From Sphingomonas psychrolutea (GTDB taxonomy: Bacteria; Pseudomonadota; Alphaproteobacteria; Sphingomonadales; Sphingomonadaceae): a stretch of DNA of 64,000 nt. Shown here one piece after another: positions 25,694 to 34,875 of this stretch. Every line of letters starts with the position of its first letter. Positions within the stretch are counted from its first letter, which is position 1. Where the stretch lies: contig NZ_BMDW01000001.1 in NCBI RefSeq assembly GCF_014636175.1, positions 248,001-312,000 of the forward strand. The letters run 5' to 3'. A program made the position numbers and the translations under genes. The notes beneath the pieces were generated by a model that was not told the DNA's origin, did no database searches, and saw only the letters and a program-made list of their open reading frames with translations.

Positions 25694-26875
25694 CTACCCG
25701 CTCAACCGCCCCAGCGCCCATTGGGCCGCCTCCGCCACGACCGGATCGGGATCGTCGAGCAGAAGCGTCACGGCTGCGCGCAACCCCGCATCCCCGCTAT
25801 TCCCCGCCGCGATCAGGCAGTTGCGGATCATCCGGTTGCGCCCGATGCGCTTGATCGGCGAACCGGCGAACACCTGACGAAAGCTCGCATCGTCGAGCGC
25901 AAGCAGATCGGCAAGCGCCGGGACGGCCAGTTCCGCGCGCGGCAGGAAAGCGCGGTTGGCGTGCGCCGTCGCGGCGAACTTGTTCCACGGGCACACCGCC
26001 AGGCAATCGTCGCAGCCATAGATGCGATTGCCGATGGCCTCGCGGAATTCGAGCGGGATGGGGCCGGCATGTTCGATCGTCAGATAGGAGATGCAGCGCC
26101 GCGCATCGAGGCGATACGGGGTCGGGAAGGCGTCGGTCGGGCACGCGGTCTGGCACGCGGTGCAAGTGCCGCAATGGTCGTGGGGGGGCGGTCCTTGCTC
26201 TGTCTTCCACCCCGGAGAAGGCCGGGGCCCAGTTGCGATGGCCGATGAAACTTCGCGCTTCCCGCCATTATCGGCGTTTTCCAACTGGGCCCCGGCCTTC
26301 GCCGGGGTGGAGCTTGCCTGTGGGCCGGCAACCTCCAGGGTCGTGTAAATCGCCCCCAGGAACAGCCAGCTCCCATGCTCACGGCTCACCAAATTGGTGT
26401 GCTTGCCCTGCCACCCTAACCCCGCCGCCTCGGCGAGCGGCTTTTCCATCACCGGCGCGGTATCGACGAACACCTTGAGATCGGTCCCCGGCACTTCCAC
26501 CACCAGCCAGCGCGCGAGCGCCTTCAATGCGCGCTTGACCACATCGTGATAATCGCCGCCCTGGGCATAAACCGAGATGCGCCCGACCCCGCCCTCCCCC
26601 GCCAGCGCGAGCGGGTCGATCGCGGGGGCGTAGCTCATCCCCAACGCGATCACGCTCTTCACCTCCGGCCATAAAGCGGTGGGGGATTCACGCTGACCGG
26701 CACGCTCCGCCATCCAGATCATGTCGCCGTGCAGCCCCTCGGCGAGCCATTGGTGCAAGCGCTCGGCCGAGCGCGGCGCGGCATCGGCGCGCGCGATGCC
26801 GCACGCGACGAAACCCAATTCGGTCGCTTTTGCCACAAGGCGCGTCTGGAGTGACTTGTCGAACTGCACCACCAC
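25694..26875 (-). CDS. queG: Epoxyqueuosine reductase with an internal palindrome-derived insert
   Basis: 393 residues, GTG start. QueG performs the last step of queuosine synthesis in tRNA using cobalamin and two [4Fe-4S] clusters. Cluster motifs are '[17 protein letters not shown]' (first Cys about residue 235) and '[14 protein letters not shown]', with an upstream '[22 protein letters not shown]' and a C-terminal HEAT-like repeat ('[17 protein letters not shown]'). Between '[11 protein letters not shown]' and the first cluster lie about 35 extra codons (residues ~189-223), encoded exactly by a palindromic repeat (26207-26310) that keeps the frame open. Confidence 0.93.
   Translation of the reverse strand: MVVQFDKSLQTRLVAKATELGFVACGIARADAAPRSAERLHQWLAEGLHGDMIWMAERAGQRESPTALWPEVKSVIALGMSYAPAIDPLALAGEGGVGRISVYAQGGDYHDVVKRALKALARWLVVEVPGTDLKVFVDTAPVMEKPLAEAAGLGWQGKHTNLVSREHGSWLFLGAIYTTLEVAGPQASSTPAKAGAQLENADNGGKREVSSAIATGPRPSPGWKTEQGPPPHDHCGTCTACQTACPTDAFPTPYRLDARRCISYLTIEHAGPIPLEFREAIGNRIYGCDDCLAVCPWNKFAATAHANRAFLPRAELAVPALADLLALDDASFRQVFAGSPIKRIGRNRMIRNCLIAAGNSGDAGLRAAVTLLLDDPDPVVAEAAQWALGRLSG
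26207..26310. repeat. Palindromic repeat inside the queG coding sequence
   Basis: Same family as the intergenic copies at 20377-20485 and 24334-24439: complementary ends around ccccgg(c/a)gaaggccgggg with gggccc blocks. Here it is translated in frame as part of queG, from about 'STPAKAGAQ' to 'GPRPSPGWK'. It falls just before the first iron-sulfur motif, where ordinary QueG proteins have a short loop. Confidence 0.9.
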
Positions 26876-26896
26876 CCGCTACCACGAGAGTATCCG

Positions 26897-27829
26897 ATGG
26901 GGGAATTCGTGTTGCGCAAGGATCTGGCGGTGTCCGCCACGGGGCTGATCAAGAATTTCGGCGGCAAGCGCGTTGTCGACGGCGTCGATATCGCGGTACC
27001 GAAGGGCGCGATTTACGGCGTGCTCGGGCCGAATGGTGCGGGCAAGACGACGACGCTGCGGATGCTGCTCGGCATTATCGAACCCGATGGCGGGACACGC
27101 ACGTTGCTCGGCCACGACCGCCCGCGCGATGCGAGCGATCAGGTCGGGTATCTGCCGGAGGAACGCGGCCTCTACCCCGCAATGCGCGCCAAGGAGGCGA
27201 TCGCGTTCATGGGCGCACTCCGCGGGCTCGATCTCAAGACCGGGCGCAAGCGCGCGGTGACCTTGCTCGAGGCGGCGGGCCTCGGCCATGCGGTCGACAC
27301 CAAGATCCGCAAGCTGTCCAAGGGCATGGCGCAATTGGTGCAATTGCTCGGCTCGGTCGTGCACCAGCCCGATCTGCTCGTGCTCGACGAGCCGTTTTCG
27401 GGGCTCGACCCGGTCAATCAGGAACGGCTGGAAGCGCTGATTCTGGCCGAGCGCGACCGTGGCGCGACGGTGTTGTTCTCGACTCACGTCATGGCGCACG
27501 CGGAACGCCTCTGCGACCGGCTCGCGATCATCGCGGGCGGCAAGCGCCGGTTCGAAGGGACCGTCGCCGATGCGCGCGGGATGCTGCCGATGCGCGCACA
27601 TTATGTGCCGGTGCGCGACGATGCCGGGATCGCTGATCACCTCCCCGCCGATGCGCGGCATGACGAGCATGGCTGGAATTTCGAAGTTCCCGACGGCGGG
27701 GTCGAACAAGCGCTGAGTCGGTTGATCGGCGCGGGCCACGGCATTGCGGGGCTGTCGATCGAACGCCCCGGCTTGCACGACGCGTTCGTGCGGATCGTCG
27801 GCAAGGCCGCTTTGGAGCAAGCGCAATGA
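26897..27829 (+). CDS. ABC transporter ATP-binding protein (NatA-like)
   Basis: 310 residues. Walker A is 'GPNGAGKTT' (residues ~44-52), the signature is 'IRKLSKGMAQLVQLLGS', Walker B 'PDLLVLDEPFSGLDP' and the switch histidine lies in 'LFSTHVMAHAERLCD'. The 'LSKGM' signature and C-terminal extension are typical of NatA/CcmA-type ATPases of ABC-2 exporters. Its stop overlaps the permease ATG by 4 bp. Start ATG 26897 has gagag upstream; a GTG at 26909 is possible. Confidence 0.93.
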   Translation: MGEFVLRKDLAVSATGLIKNFGGKRVVDGVDIAVPKGAIYGVLGPNGAGKTTTLRMLLGIIEPDGGTRTLLGHDRPRDASDQVGYLPEERGLYPAMRAKEAIAFMGALRGLDLKTGRKRAVTLLEAAGLGHAVDTKIRKLSKGMAQLVQLLGSVVHQPDLLVLDEPFSGLDPVNQERLEALILAERDRGATVLFSTHVMAHAERLCDRLAIIAGGKRRFEGTVADARGMLPMRAHYVPVRDDAGIADHLPADARHDEHGWNFEVPDGGVEQALSRLIGAGHGIAGLSIERPGLHDAFVRIVGKAALEQAQ

Positions 27830-29082
27830 GCAGACTCCCCCGTATCGTCCGCCAGACGCTGACCATCGCGCGCCGCGATTTCGTCGCGACGGTGTTCACG
27901 CCAACTTTCCTGCTATTCCTGCTGTCGCCGGTGTTCACGATCGGCTTCGGGCTAATCGGCGGGATGGGCGCGCGGTCGGTCACCGAAGGATCGAACGCCA
28001 AGACCCGCATCGTCGCGATTGTCGCGCCTGCGCAGCAAGCCGCGATGCGCAGCGCCGACGCGCGGTTGCGCACGGTCTTTTCACGCGCCGATCAGCCGCC
28101 AATCCTGCTGATCACGACCCCGACCGCCGACCCGCAAGCGCAGGCCCGCGCCACCTTCAAGGGCGGCAAGGCGGACGATACGACCGCGGCGCTGTATGGC
28201 GACCTGACCAAACCGACGATCCTCTATGGCGGGCAGGGCCGCGCCGATGCACGCTATCTCGGCTCGCTCGCCGAGGCGACGCTGCGGACCGATCCGGCCA
28301 AGGCTGCGAAACTGAGCACGCCGACGCTTACCTCGATCGCGCGCGCGACACCGACCGATAGCGGGCATAAGCAAGCCGCCTTCATCGCGGTGTTCGGCAT
28401 CTTTTTCCTGACGCTGCTGCTCGCGGGCCAAGCGGTCGGCACGATGATGGAGGAACGCAGCAACAAGGTCGTCGAAGTCCTCGCTGCTGCCGTACCGCTG
28501 GAGGCGGTGTTCTTCGGCAAGTTGCTCGGCATGTTCGGCTCGGCGATCCTGTTCGTCGCCTTTTGGGCGACCTTGGTCAGCCAGATCGGCGGCATCCTGC
28601 CCGCCAATTACGCCAATGCGATCGGCGAGATCGGTCCGGCGGTCGGCGTGCCGATGTTCTACCTGCTGTTCTTTGCCTATTTCGCGATGGCGTATCTGCT
28701 GCTCGGCGCGGTGTTCCTGGGCGCGGGCGCGCAAGCCTCGACCCCGCGCGAATTGCAGATGCTGTCGCTGCCGATTACGATCGTGCAGGTCGCGATGTTC
28801 GGCCTGGCCTTGTCGGCGAGCGGATCGCCCGATTCGGCGCGTACGAGGCTCGTCGAGCTGTTCCCGCTCAGCTCACCCTACGCGATGGCGGCGCATGCCG
28901 CGAACAAGCCCGATCTGTGGCCGCACGCCGCCGCGCTTGGCTGGCAAGCCTTGTGGGTGGTGATCGCGATCACCGTCGGCGCGCGCGCATTCCGACGCGG
29001 GGTGTTGCAATCGGGCAGCGGCAAGATCGGCTGGAAGGGCCTTTTCGGGCGACGAAAGGCTATTGACATCAGTGTCAGTTAA
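27826..29082 (+). CDS. ABC-2 type permease (NatB-like)
   Basis: 418 residues. Membrane segments are at the N-terminus ('FLLFLLSPVFTIGFGLIGG') and in a C-terminal group of five to six, starting near 'AAFIAVFGIFFLTLLLAGQAVG' with the motif 'MMEERSNKVVEVLAAAVPLE' typical of NatB exporters. A long extracytoplasmic domain lies between. It pairs with the upstream ATPase (ATGA overlap) to form an exporter; the substrate is unknown (NatAB exports Na+, but family members vary). Confidence 0.9.
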   Translation: MSRLPRIVRQTLTIARRDFVATVFTPTFLLFLLSPVFTIGFGLIGGMGARSVTEGSNAKTRIVAIVAPAQQAAMRSADARLRTVFSRADQPPILLITTPTADPQAQARATFKGGKADDTTAALYGDLTKPTILYGGQGRADARYLGSLAEATLRTDPAKAAKLSTPTLTSIARATPTDSGHKQAAFIAVFGIFFLTLLLAGQAVGTMMEERSNKVVEVLAAAVPLEAVFFGKLLGMFGSAILFVAFWATLVSQIGGILPANYANAIGEIGPAVGVPMFYLLFFAYFAMAYLLLGAVFLGAGAQASTPRELQMLSLPITIVQVAMFGLALSASGSPDSARTRLVELFPLSSPYAMAAHAANKPDLWPHAAALGWQALWVVIAITVGARAFRRGVLQSGSGKIGWKGLFGRRKAIDISVS

Positions 29083-29118
29083 GGGTCTTCTCGCGTCATA
29101 AAAAGACGGAGAGCGGAT

Positions 29119-30360
29119 ATGGCGACACTGGCACCCGAAGCACCCGCGCTTGCGGTAGACCCCTTGGACGTGAGCCGCCCCGAACTCTACCGCGACGATG
29201 TCTGGCAAGCGCCGTTCCGCGAGCTGCGCGCGACCTCGCCGGTCCACCGCGTCGAACACTCCGGCTTCGGCCCCTATTGGTCGGTCTCGACCTACAAGCC
29301 GATCGTCCATGTCGAATCGATGCCCGAGCTGTTTTCGTCGCAAGCCGGTGGCATCACGCTCGCCGATTTCATCGAACAAGACCCGACCGATGTGCGCATG
29401 CCAATGTTCATCGCGATGGACCGGCCCAAGCACACCGGCCAGCGCCGCACCGTCGCCCCCGCCTTCACGCCCTCCGAAATGGTCCGAATGACCGACAATA
29501 TCCGCATGCGTACCGCCGAGATTCTCGACACGCTCGAATGGAACACACCGTTCGACTGGGTCGATACCGTGTCGGTCGAACTGACCACGCAAATGCTCGC
29601 GATCCTGTTCGATTTTCCGTGGGAGGACCGGCGCAAGCTGACCTTCTGGTCGGATTGGGCGGGCGATATCGAATTGGTCAAGAGCCCCGAATTGCGGCTC
29701 GAACGCCTCAAGCACATGTATGAATGCGGCGCCTATTTCCAGAATCTGTGGAACGGCAAGGTCGGCAAGGCGCCGACCCCCGATCTGATCAGCATGATGA
29801 TCCATTCCGACGCGATGGCCGAGATGGACCAGATGGAATTTCTGGGCAATCTGATCCTGCTGATCGTCGGCGGCAACGACACGACGCGCAACACGATGAG
29901 CGCGATCGCTTACGGGCTCGACCTGTTCCCCGATGAGCGCGCCAAGCTCGAGGCCGACCCGGCGCTGATCGCCAACACCGTGCAGGAAGTGATTCGCTGG
30001 CAAACCCCGCTCGCGCACATGCGCCGCACCGCCACCGCCGATACCGTGCTCGAAGGCCAGCAGATCAAGGCCGGTGACAAGCTCGCTTTGTGGTATCTCT
30101 CGGCCAATCGCGACGAGAGCGTCTTTCCCGATGCCGACCGCATCATCGTCGATCGGCCCAATGCCCGGCGGCATCTCGCCTTTGGCCACGGCATCCACCG
30201 CTGCGTGGGAGCACGGCTGGCGGAGTTGCAGATCGCGATCCTGCTCGAGGAAATGGCCAAGCGCCGGATGCGCGTCAACGTGCTCGGCGAGCCCGAGCGC
30301 GTCTCGGCCTGCTTCGTCCATGGCTATCGCAAGCTGCCAGTCGAGATCAGCCGGTATTGA
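29119..30360 (+). CDS. Cytochrome P450 (CYP153-like)
   Basis: 413 residues, soluble bacterial type. The haem-binding motif is 'FGHGIHRCVGARLAE' (ligand Cys362), the I-helix oxygen motif is 'LLIVGGNDTTRNTM', and the ERR triad regions include 'EVIRWQTPLAHMRRTA'. 'QTPLAHMRRTA', 'LWYLSANRDES', 'GEPERV' and the 'GYRKLPVEI' end closely follow CYP153 proteins, alkane/fatty-acid terminal hydroxylases; the subfamily call is from memory. ggagag precedes the ATG. No ferredoxin or reductase gene is adjacent. Its 3' end overlaps the converging membrane-protein gene by 14 bp. Confidence 0.85.
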   Translation: MATLAPEAPALAVDPLDVSRPELYRDDVWQAPFRELRATSPVHRVEHSGFGPYWSVSTYKPIVHVESMPELFSSQAGGITLADFIEQDPTDVRMPMFIAMDRPKHTGQRRTVAPAFTPSEMVRMTDNIRMRTAEILDTLEWNTPFDWVDTVSVELTTQMLAILFDFPWEDRRKLTFWSDWAGDIELVKSPELRLERLKHMYECGAYFQNLWNGKVGKAPTPDLISMMIHSDAMAEMDQMEFLGNLILLIVGGNDTTRNTMSAIAYGLDLFPDERAKLEADPALIANTVQEVIRWQTPLAHMRRTATADTVLEGQQIKAGDKLALWYLSANRDESVFPDADRIIVDRPNARRHLAFGHGIHRCVGARLAELQIAILLEEMAKRRMRVNVLGEPERVSACFVHGYRKLPVEISRY

Positions 30361-31165
30361 AGGCAGACCGACGGTTCCGCCTCATGCCGGCTTGCCAGCC
30401 GAACCAGTCGATCGCCGCACCCACGATCAACGCGGCAAGCAACAGGGGCAGGATCGGCATCCCTGCGATCGCGCGATACGCGGCATCCCATCCCGGCAGG
30501 AAGCCGAGCGTGTCGAACAACACCGCCTGACCTGCGATCGCAAGGCCGGTGATCAAAAACGGGCGGCCGTGGCGTGGCGCAGTGCAATAGAGCCAAGCCG
30601 TGAAAGCAAGGGCGATCACGCCCGCAATCCGCACCGCCCAGGCGAACAGGGGAAAATCCTGCGGACCGTGCATCATCAGCCCCGGCGTCCAGTGGCTGAT
30701 CACGCGACCCACGATCGGCACGAGCAGCGGCAGCGGCGTCGACAGCAGCCAGCGCGCATGCAGCTGCACGCGTTTGCGGTCGGCCAACGCCTTGTAATAG
30801 AGATAGCCGAGCAAGATGACCGACGTGATGTCCATCGTCGCCAGCCGCGAACCGTAAATCCGATAGAACACATCGTCCGCCGCCGTTGCCGCCGCCATGC
30901 TCAACACCACCGCAATGCCGCCCGCGAGAAAGAGGGGGTACAGCGCCAGACTCGCTATCCCGAGCGCGCGGTGCAACGCATTGTGCCGATGATGGATCGA
31001 CCAGCTCTGCACCCCGAGCAGCACGATCCACGCCGTCGCGGTGATGCCGTGCAGATGAAAGCCCCACGGCGCGCTGCCGAGCACCGCGAAATAGCTAGGC
31101 CAGAAGCCGACTGCGGTCAGCACCAATAACGCGACGATCCAATATGGCGCAGTACGATATGGCAC
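30347..31165 (-). CDS. Multispanning membrane protein, function unknown
   Basis: 272 residues with about seven transmembrane segments. Histidines cluster on the loops and helices: 'HLHGITATAWIVLL', 'WSIHHRHNALHRALG' and 'HARWLLSTPLPLL'. Such histidine-bearing seven-helix proteins resemble haem- or metal-binding DUF families of cytochrome-oxidase-neighbour type, but I cannot name one. It converges with the P450 gene (14-bp overlap). Nothing is seen in the 85 bp upstream. Confidence 0.7.
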   Translation of the reverse strand: MPYRTAPYWIVALLVLTAVGFWPSYFAVLGSAPWGFHLHGITATAWIVLLGVQSWSIHHRHNALHRALGIASLALYPLFLAGGIAVVLSMAAATAADDVFYRIYGSRLATMDITSVILLGYLYYKALADRKRVQLHARWLLSTPLPLLVPIVGRVISHWTPGLMMHGPQDFPLFAWAVRIAGVIALAFTAWLYCTAPRHGRPFLITGLAIAGQAVLFDTLGFLPGWDAAYRAIAGMPILPLLLAALIVGAAIDWFGWQAGMRRNRRSAFNTG

Positions 31166-31250
31166 GACTCGTCCCCCGCTCCGGCCCCGACACGTCGGGA
31201 AATTTGCGGTGCGTAGGAAAGAGAGTCAATTCGGGTCGGTAACGATTCCG

Positions 31251-31535
31251 TCAGTTGGGCTTGGACGCCGACTCCGCCTCGCTTGCGTCGCTCGCGCCCG
31301 AACATTCACCCTGCTCGCGCCCCGTGATGGCCGGAGGAGGCTTTCGCCCCATCGTCCAGTTTGCCTGCATCCGCACGCGCGGGTTAGGCGCGCACCAGAT
31401 TTCGCCGGTTTCGTTGATCGCCGTCACCCAGATCAGGTTGTGCTCCTGACCGTAATCGATCACGGCAAAGGCGAAACCGGCACCCTTGTCGAGCACGTGA
31501 ACAGGCAAGGGCGGATCGAGTTGCTGCATCGTCAT
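31251..31535 (-). CDS. Hypothetical protein
   Basis: 94 residues from ATG 31535 (a start at ATG 31529 is equally possible; the longer frame to 31595 is less convincing). The core 'LDPPLPVHVLDKGAGFAFAVIDYG' and 'HNLIWVTAINETGEIWCAPNPRVR' is a compact beta-rich unit seen in small alphaproteobacterial hypothetical proteins, some in phage-like settings. The last ~20 residues are Ser/Glu/Ala rich. No function can be given. Confidence 0.55.
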   Translation of the reverse strand: MTMQQLDPPLPVHVLDKGAGFAFAVIDYGQEHNLIWVTAINETGEIWCAPNPRVRMQANWTMGRKPPPAITGREQGECSGASDASEAESASKPN

Positions 31536-31655
31536 GAGGCGTAATCGCTTGAAACCGCGACCGGTTCCCGCGCCGTGCATCTCTTGTGCAGGCAACCGCG
31601 TAACTATTGCCGAGGTTACCGCGTATAGTGTTTACAACCAACAAGGACCGACTCG

Positions 31656-32147
31656 ATGCAAGACCGCCGCGCTTTTCTGACGCTTTCCGGACTCGGCGCG
31701 GCCGCCGTCGTCCTGTTCGGCTGCAAGGGCGCGACCGCCGCCGCGCCCGAAACGTTCGAACTCGTGCTGAGCGATGCCGCGTGGAAAAAGAAGCTGTCAC
31801 CCGCCGCGTACGGCGTGCTGCGCCACGAAAACACCGAAACGCCGTTCACCAGCCCGCTCAACAACGAACATCGCGCGGGCACGTTCGCGTGCGCGGGGTG
31901 CGCGCTGCCGCTCTTCTCGTCGAAGACCAAGTTCGACAGCGGCACTGGCTGGCCGAGTTTCTGGGCGCCGCTCGCCACCGCGGTGCGCACCCGCACCGAT
32001 TCGACGCTCGGCTTTTCGCGCACCGAAGTGCATTGCCGCCGCTGCGGCGGGCATCTCGGCCATGTCTTCGATGACGGGCCGAAGCCGACCGGGCAGCGCT
32101 ATTGCATGAACGGCGTGGCGATGACGTTCGGCGCCGGGAAGGCGTAA
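31656..32147 (+). CDS. msrB: Peptide-methionine (R)-S-oxide reductase, exported
   Basis: 163 residues. The MsrB core has two zinc-binding Cys pairs ('CAGCALPLF' and 'CRRCGGHLGHVFDDG') and the catalytic cysteine in 'GQRYCMNGVAM'. It reduces methionine-R-sulfoxide. Ahead of it is a signal with a twin-arginine pattern ('QDRRAFLTLSG') and a possible lipobox 'VVLFGCKG' (Cys23), pointing to Tat export and perhaps lipid anchoring, i.e. repair of envelope proteins rather than cytosolic ones. Confidence 0.92.
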   Translation: MQDRRAFLTLSGLGAAAVVLFGCKGATAAAPETFELVLSDAAWKKKLSPAAYGVLRHENTETPFTSPLNNEHRAGTFACAGCALPLFSSKTKFDSGTGWPSFWAPLATAVRTRTDSTLGFSRTEVHCRRCGGHLGHVFDDGPKPTGQRYCMNGVAMTFGAGKA

Positions 32148-32182
32148 AGCCCCCTCTTTGTCATTCCCCGCTGTAAATTTTT

Positions 32183-32207
32183 GTCATCCCCGCGAAAGCG
32201 GGGAGGA
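32183..32207. repeat. Half copy of the prfB-upstream palindrome
   Basis: gtcatccccgcgaaagcggg plus flanking bases repeat one arm of the 351-420 element and form a small hairpin (tcccc...gggga) 35 bp after msrB; it may end that transcript. Confidence 0.7.
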
Positions 32208-32246
32208 CATGGGTACGCAATTAAAATTCTGTCCGGGTAGCGCGCG

Positions 32247-32795
32247 TCAGAAGCGCACGTCACCCAGATCAAGCGCGGCCATTACCACCGGTGCGATCGC
32301 GCCGCGTTCGATCAGGTCGTCGCCCGTCTCATGCGCCGGGGCGCGGTCGGCATAGATAAAGCCCTTGGTCGGATAGGCCGAGGTTCCGAGGTCGCCTTGC
32401 GGACCGTACCAGACCTTGACGAGGCTCCAGTCGCCATTTTCGGAGATGTCGATCGCGCGGACATCGCGCTCGACCGCGCCGCGGCGCGACCAATTGGCGT
32501 GGGTCAACAGAACTTCCCGGTCGCTCACCACTTCGCTCACCATGGCGACATGGCCAAGGCGCATCCGGCTGGTCGATGCGAAAGCGAGCACCGCGCCGAC
32601 CTTCGGCGCATGGCCGCGGGCGTAGCGACCGGCGGCCTGGCCCCACCAGGTGTTGGCGTTGCCGCGGATCTCGATCCCCGAAATCGTCCGCGCATAGGGC
32701 GCGCATTGCCAGAATTGCGCCATGGCCGGGGTCGCTGTCAGCAGCGCGCAGGAACCGACCAGCGCGAATCGCGCTGCCAAAGTACGGATTGTCAT
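32247..32795 (-). CDS. Secreted CHAP-domain amidase-like protein
   Basis: 182 residues from ATG 32795. A signal peptide ends at 'TATPAMA'; the mature part begins 'QFWQCAPYARTISG', giving the CHAP catalytic cysteine, followed by 'WWGQAAGRYARGHAPKVGAVLAF', the histidine in 'LGHVAMVSEVV' and 'LLTHANWSRRG'. CHAP (NlpC/P60-like) enzymes cleave peptidoglycan peptides or amide bonds. No cell-wall-binding domain is present. It converges with msrB. Confidence 0.85.
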   Translation of the reverse strand: MTIRTLAARFALVGSCALLTATPAMAQFWQCAPYARTISGIEIRGNANTWWGQAAGRYARGHAPKVGAVLAFASTSRMRLGHVAMVSEVVSDREVLLTHANWSRRGAVERDVRAIDISENGDWSLVKVWYGPQGDLGTSAYPTKGFIYADRAPAHETGDDLIERGAIAPVVMAALDLGDVRF

Positions 32796-32999
32796 GGGAC
32801 CCCCCAGAGGTCTTTTTGAACTCGTTAAGTGTGTCAAAGCATCTCATAGCAGGCTTGAAAACCCCGCGACGCGCTTGGCGGAACCTTTTCCGATGAAGTG
32901 AGTTGAACGTACGATGGGTAACCTTGGCGCCGCGCTGCGCTCGTCCTTTCGGACGGTGCCGCCTCGCCAACCGCGATGTCCGGCGCTAAGAATCGATCC

Positions 33000-33449
33000 A
33001 TGAAACATCCCGCCCTGGCGTTCCTGCTATTGCTCTCCGCGTGTTCGCGGGAGGGGATGCCCGCCAACAACGCCGAATTGTATCAAACCAACGCGATTGC
33101 GCTGACCCCGGGGGTGCGACCGGTGCGCATTGGCGAAGGCGGCCCCGCGTTCCGCGCGTGCGCCAGCATCGGCGAAGTGGTAAACCTCTCCCCAACCGGA
33201 GAACGCTATCTCCCGTTACGCGCCGCGCCCTTTGCCGAAGCCGATGAAGTCGCGCAGTTGAACGAGGGATCGACGCTGTTCCTGTGCACGCGCTCGCTCG
33301 ATCAGCGCTGGCAGGGCGTGGTCGTGCCCCCCGCCGATGCCCCGACCAGCGATTGCGGCGTCACCGCGTCGGTCGCCGGGCCGCGCGCGTATGACGGACC
33401 GTGCCGGTCGGGCTGGGTCTTGAGCGGCTTCGTCAGGCCGGCGGGGTAA
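33000..33449 (+). CDS. Predicted lipoprotein, SH3-like
   Basis: 149 residues from ATG 33000. The lipobox is 'FLLLLSACSREG' (Cys17). The mature region has 'VVNLSPTGERYLPLRAAPFAEADEVAQL' and 'GSTLFLCTRSLDQRWQGVVVPP', which reads like a bacterial SH3-type domain (residues after 'LPLRAAP' in particular), then a cysteine-bearing end 'GPCRSGWVLSGFVRP'. Bacterial SH3 domains often bind cell wall. It overlaps the converging transporter gene by 17 bp. Confidence 0.7.
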   Translation: MKHPALAFLLLLSACSREGMPANNAELYQTNAIALTPGVRPVRIGEGGPAFRACASIGEVVNLSPTGERYLPLRAAPFAEADEVAQLNEGSTLFLCTRSLDQRWQGVVVPPADAPTSDCGVTASVAGPRAYDGPCRSGWVLSGFVRPAG

Positions 33450-34875
33450 GGCCGCGGGCAAGGCGTGCCTCATGCTCGGCGCGGCCGAACGGAAAGCGCG
33501 CATAGAACAGCCCGGCCAGGCCATATAGGCCGAGTTCCAGCACGATGAAGACCAGCGTCAGCCGATCGATTGTGTCGACCGGCACCAGCCCGGGCTTTGC
33601 GCCTTGCGGGAAAGCGGCGAACGCCAGGATCGCGCTCGCCATGAAGATGCCGAGCCCGCCGACCAGTTTCTGCACGAAAAAGCCGCCCGCGAAAAACACC
33701 CCCTCGGAGCGTTTGCCGGTGCGGACTTCCGAATCCTCCACCACATCGGACAGCATCGCCGCGCCGAGAATGAAGGCCGAGACCCCGCACGCCGTATTTG
33801 CCGAAAAGATCGTCAGCAGCAGCGGCAGCAGATAGGGCGACCCGATCTCCGGAAACCAGCCGAGCAGCCGCAAGACATAGGGGAGGACCAGCAGCGACGC
33901 GCTGGCAAACGAGGCGATCATGCCGATCCGCGGCTTGTCCCCACCCTTGGTGAGCGCGGGCGCGAGGAAAAACGCGCCGATCGCACCGATCATCAGCGCG
34001 AGCGACAGCCAGTTATAATCGCCCTGACCGAACTGCCAGACGAATTGATACATATAAACCGACAGCGCGAACGAGACGCCTTGCGCGGTATAGGCGAAGA
34101 CCCCGGCCGCCATCAGGATCAAAAAGCCGCGGTTCGCCACGGTCCGGCGGAAATCGCGGAAATGCTCGGTAAAGGTCTCGGTCGATTTGGCGACCTTGGG
34201 CAAATGCTCGATCTCGTGGTGCAGCCCGAGCGAGGAGACGAGGATTGCCGTCGCCATCACCAACGCCGCAAGGAACGCCATGTGCGAATAGCCATCGGCA
34301 TTGAGCGTGCCGACCGGATGCGTCGCATCGGGCACCAGGAACACGCCATACGCCAGGGCCAGCATCGCGAGGCCCCCACCCCAGCCGAACAGATAGCGGT
34401 AGGAAAACAGCTTGGTGCGCTCATCATAATCCGAACTGAGTTCGGGCCCCAGCGCCGAGGACGGAATCTCGAATGCCGACAGCGCGACGCGCACCAGCAA
34501 GGCCGTGGCAAAGACATAGACCAAGGTCGCGGCATGCGACCAATGCGGCGGGTTCCACAGCAGGATCCAGCCGATCGCGACGGGAATCGCCGAGGCATAC
34601 ATCCACGGATGCCGCCGCCCCCAGCGCCCGCGCGTGTGATCCGACAGATAGCCGACCAGCGGATCGACGAACGCCTCCACCATCAGCGCCGCCATGATCG
34701 CGAGCCCGACCTGGCTCGCCGGCAAGCCGATCACCTGATTGTAGAAGAGCAACAGGAACGTCGCGAAACCGCTGTCCTTGACGCCGTACGCGATCGAACC
34801 GAGCCCGAACGAAAAGCGGCTGCGCGCGCCCAGTTTGCGCGGTGCCGGGATGGCGAGCGTGCCGCTCGCGCTCAT
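33433..34875 (-). CDS. MFS transporter of the GPH (glycoside-pentoside-hexuronide) type
   Basis: 480 residues from ATG 34875, 12 membrane segments. The N-terminal 'FGLGSIAYGVKDSGFATFLLLFYNQVIGLP' and 'DPLVGYLSDHTRGRWGRRHPWM' are hallmarks of GPH-type sugar:cation symporters; 'YRYLFGWGGGLAMLAL' follows. The substrate is unknown. Its start overlaps the stop of the upstream SDR gene by 4 bp, so transporter and dehydrogenase are translated from one message. Confidence 0.88.
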   Translation of the reverse strand: MSASGTLAIPAPRKLGARSRFSFGLGSIAYGVKDSGFATFLLLFYNQVIGLPASQVGLAIMAALMVEAFVDPLVGYLSDHTRGRWGRRHPWMYASAIPVAIGWILLWNPPHWSHAATLVYVFATALLVRVALSAFEIPSSALGPELSSDYDERTKLFSYRYLFGWGGGLAMLALAYGVFLVPDATHPVGTLNADGYSHMAFLAALVMATAILVSSLGLHHEIEHLPKVAKSTETFTEHFRDFRRTVANRGFLILMAAGVFAYTAQGVSFALSVYMYQFVWQFGQGDYNWLSLALMIGAIGAFFLAPALTKGGDKPRIGMIASFASASLLVLPYVLRLLGWFPEIGSPYLLPLLLTIFSANTACGVSAFILGAAMLSDVVEDSEVRTGKRSEGVFFAGGFFVQKLVGGLGIFMASAILAFAAFPQGAKPGLVPVDTIDRLTLVFIVLELGLYGLAGLFYARFPFGRAEHEARLARGLTPPA

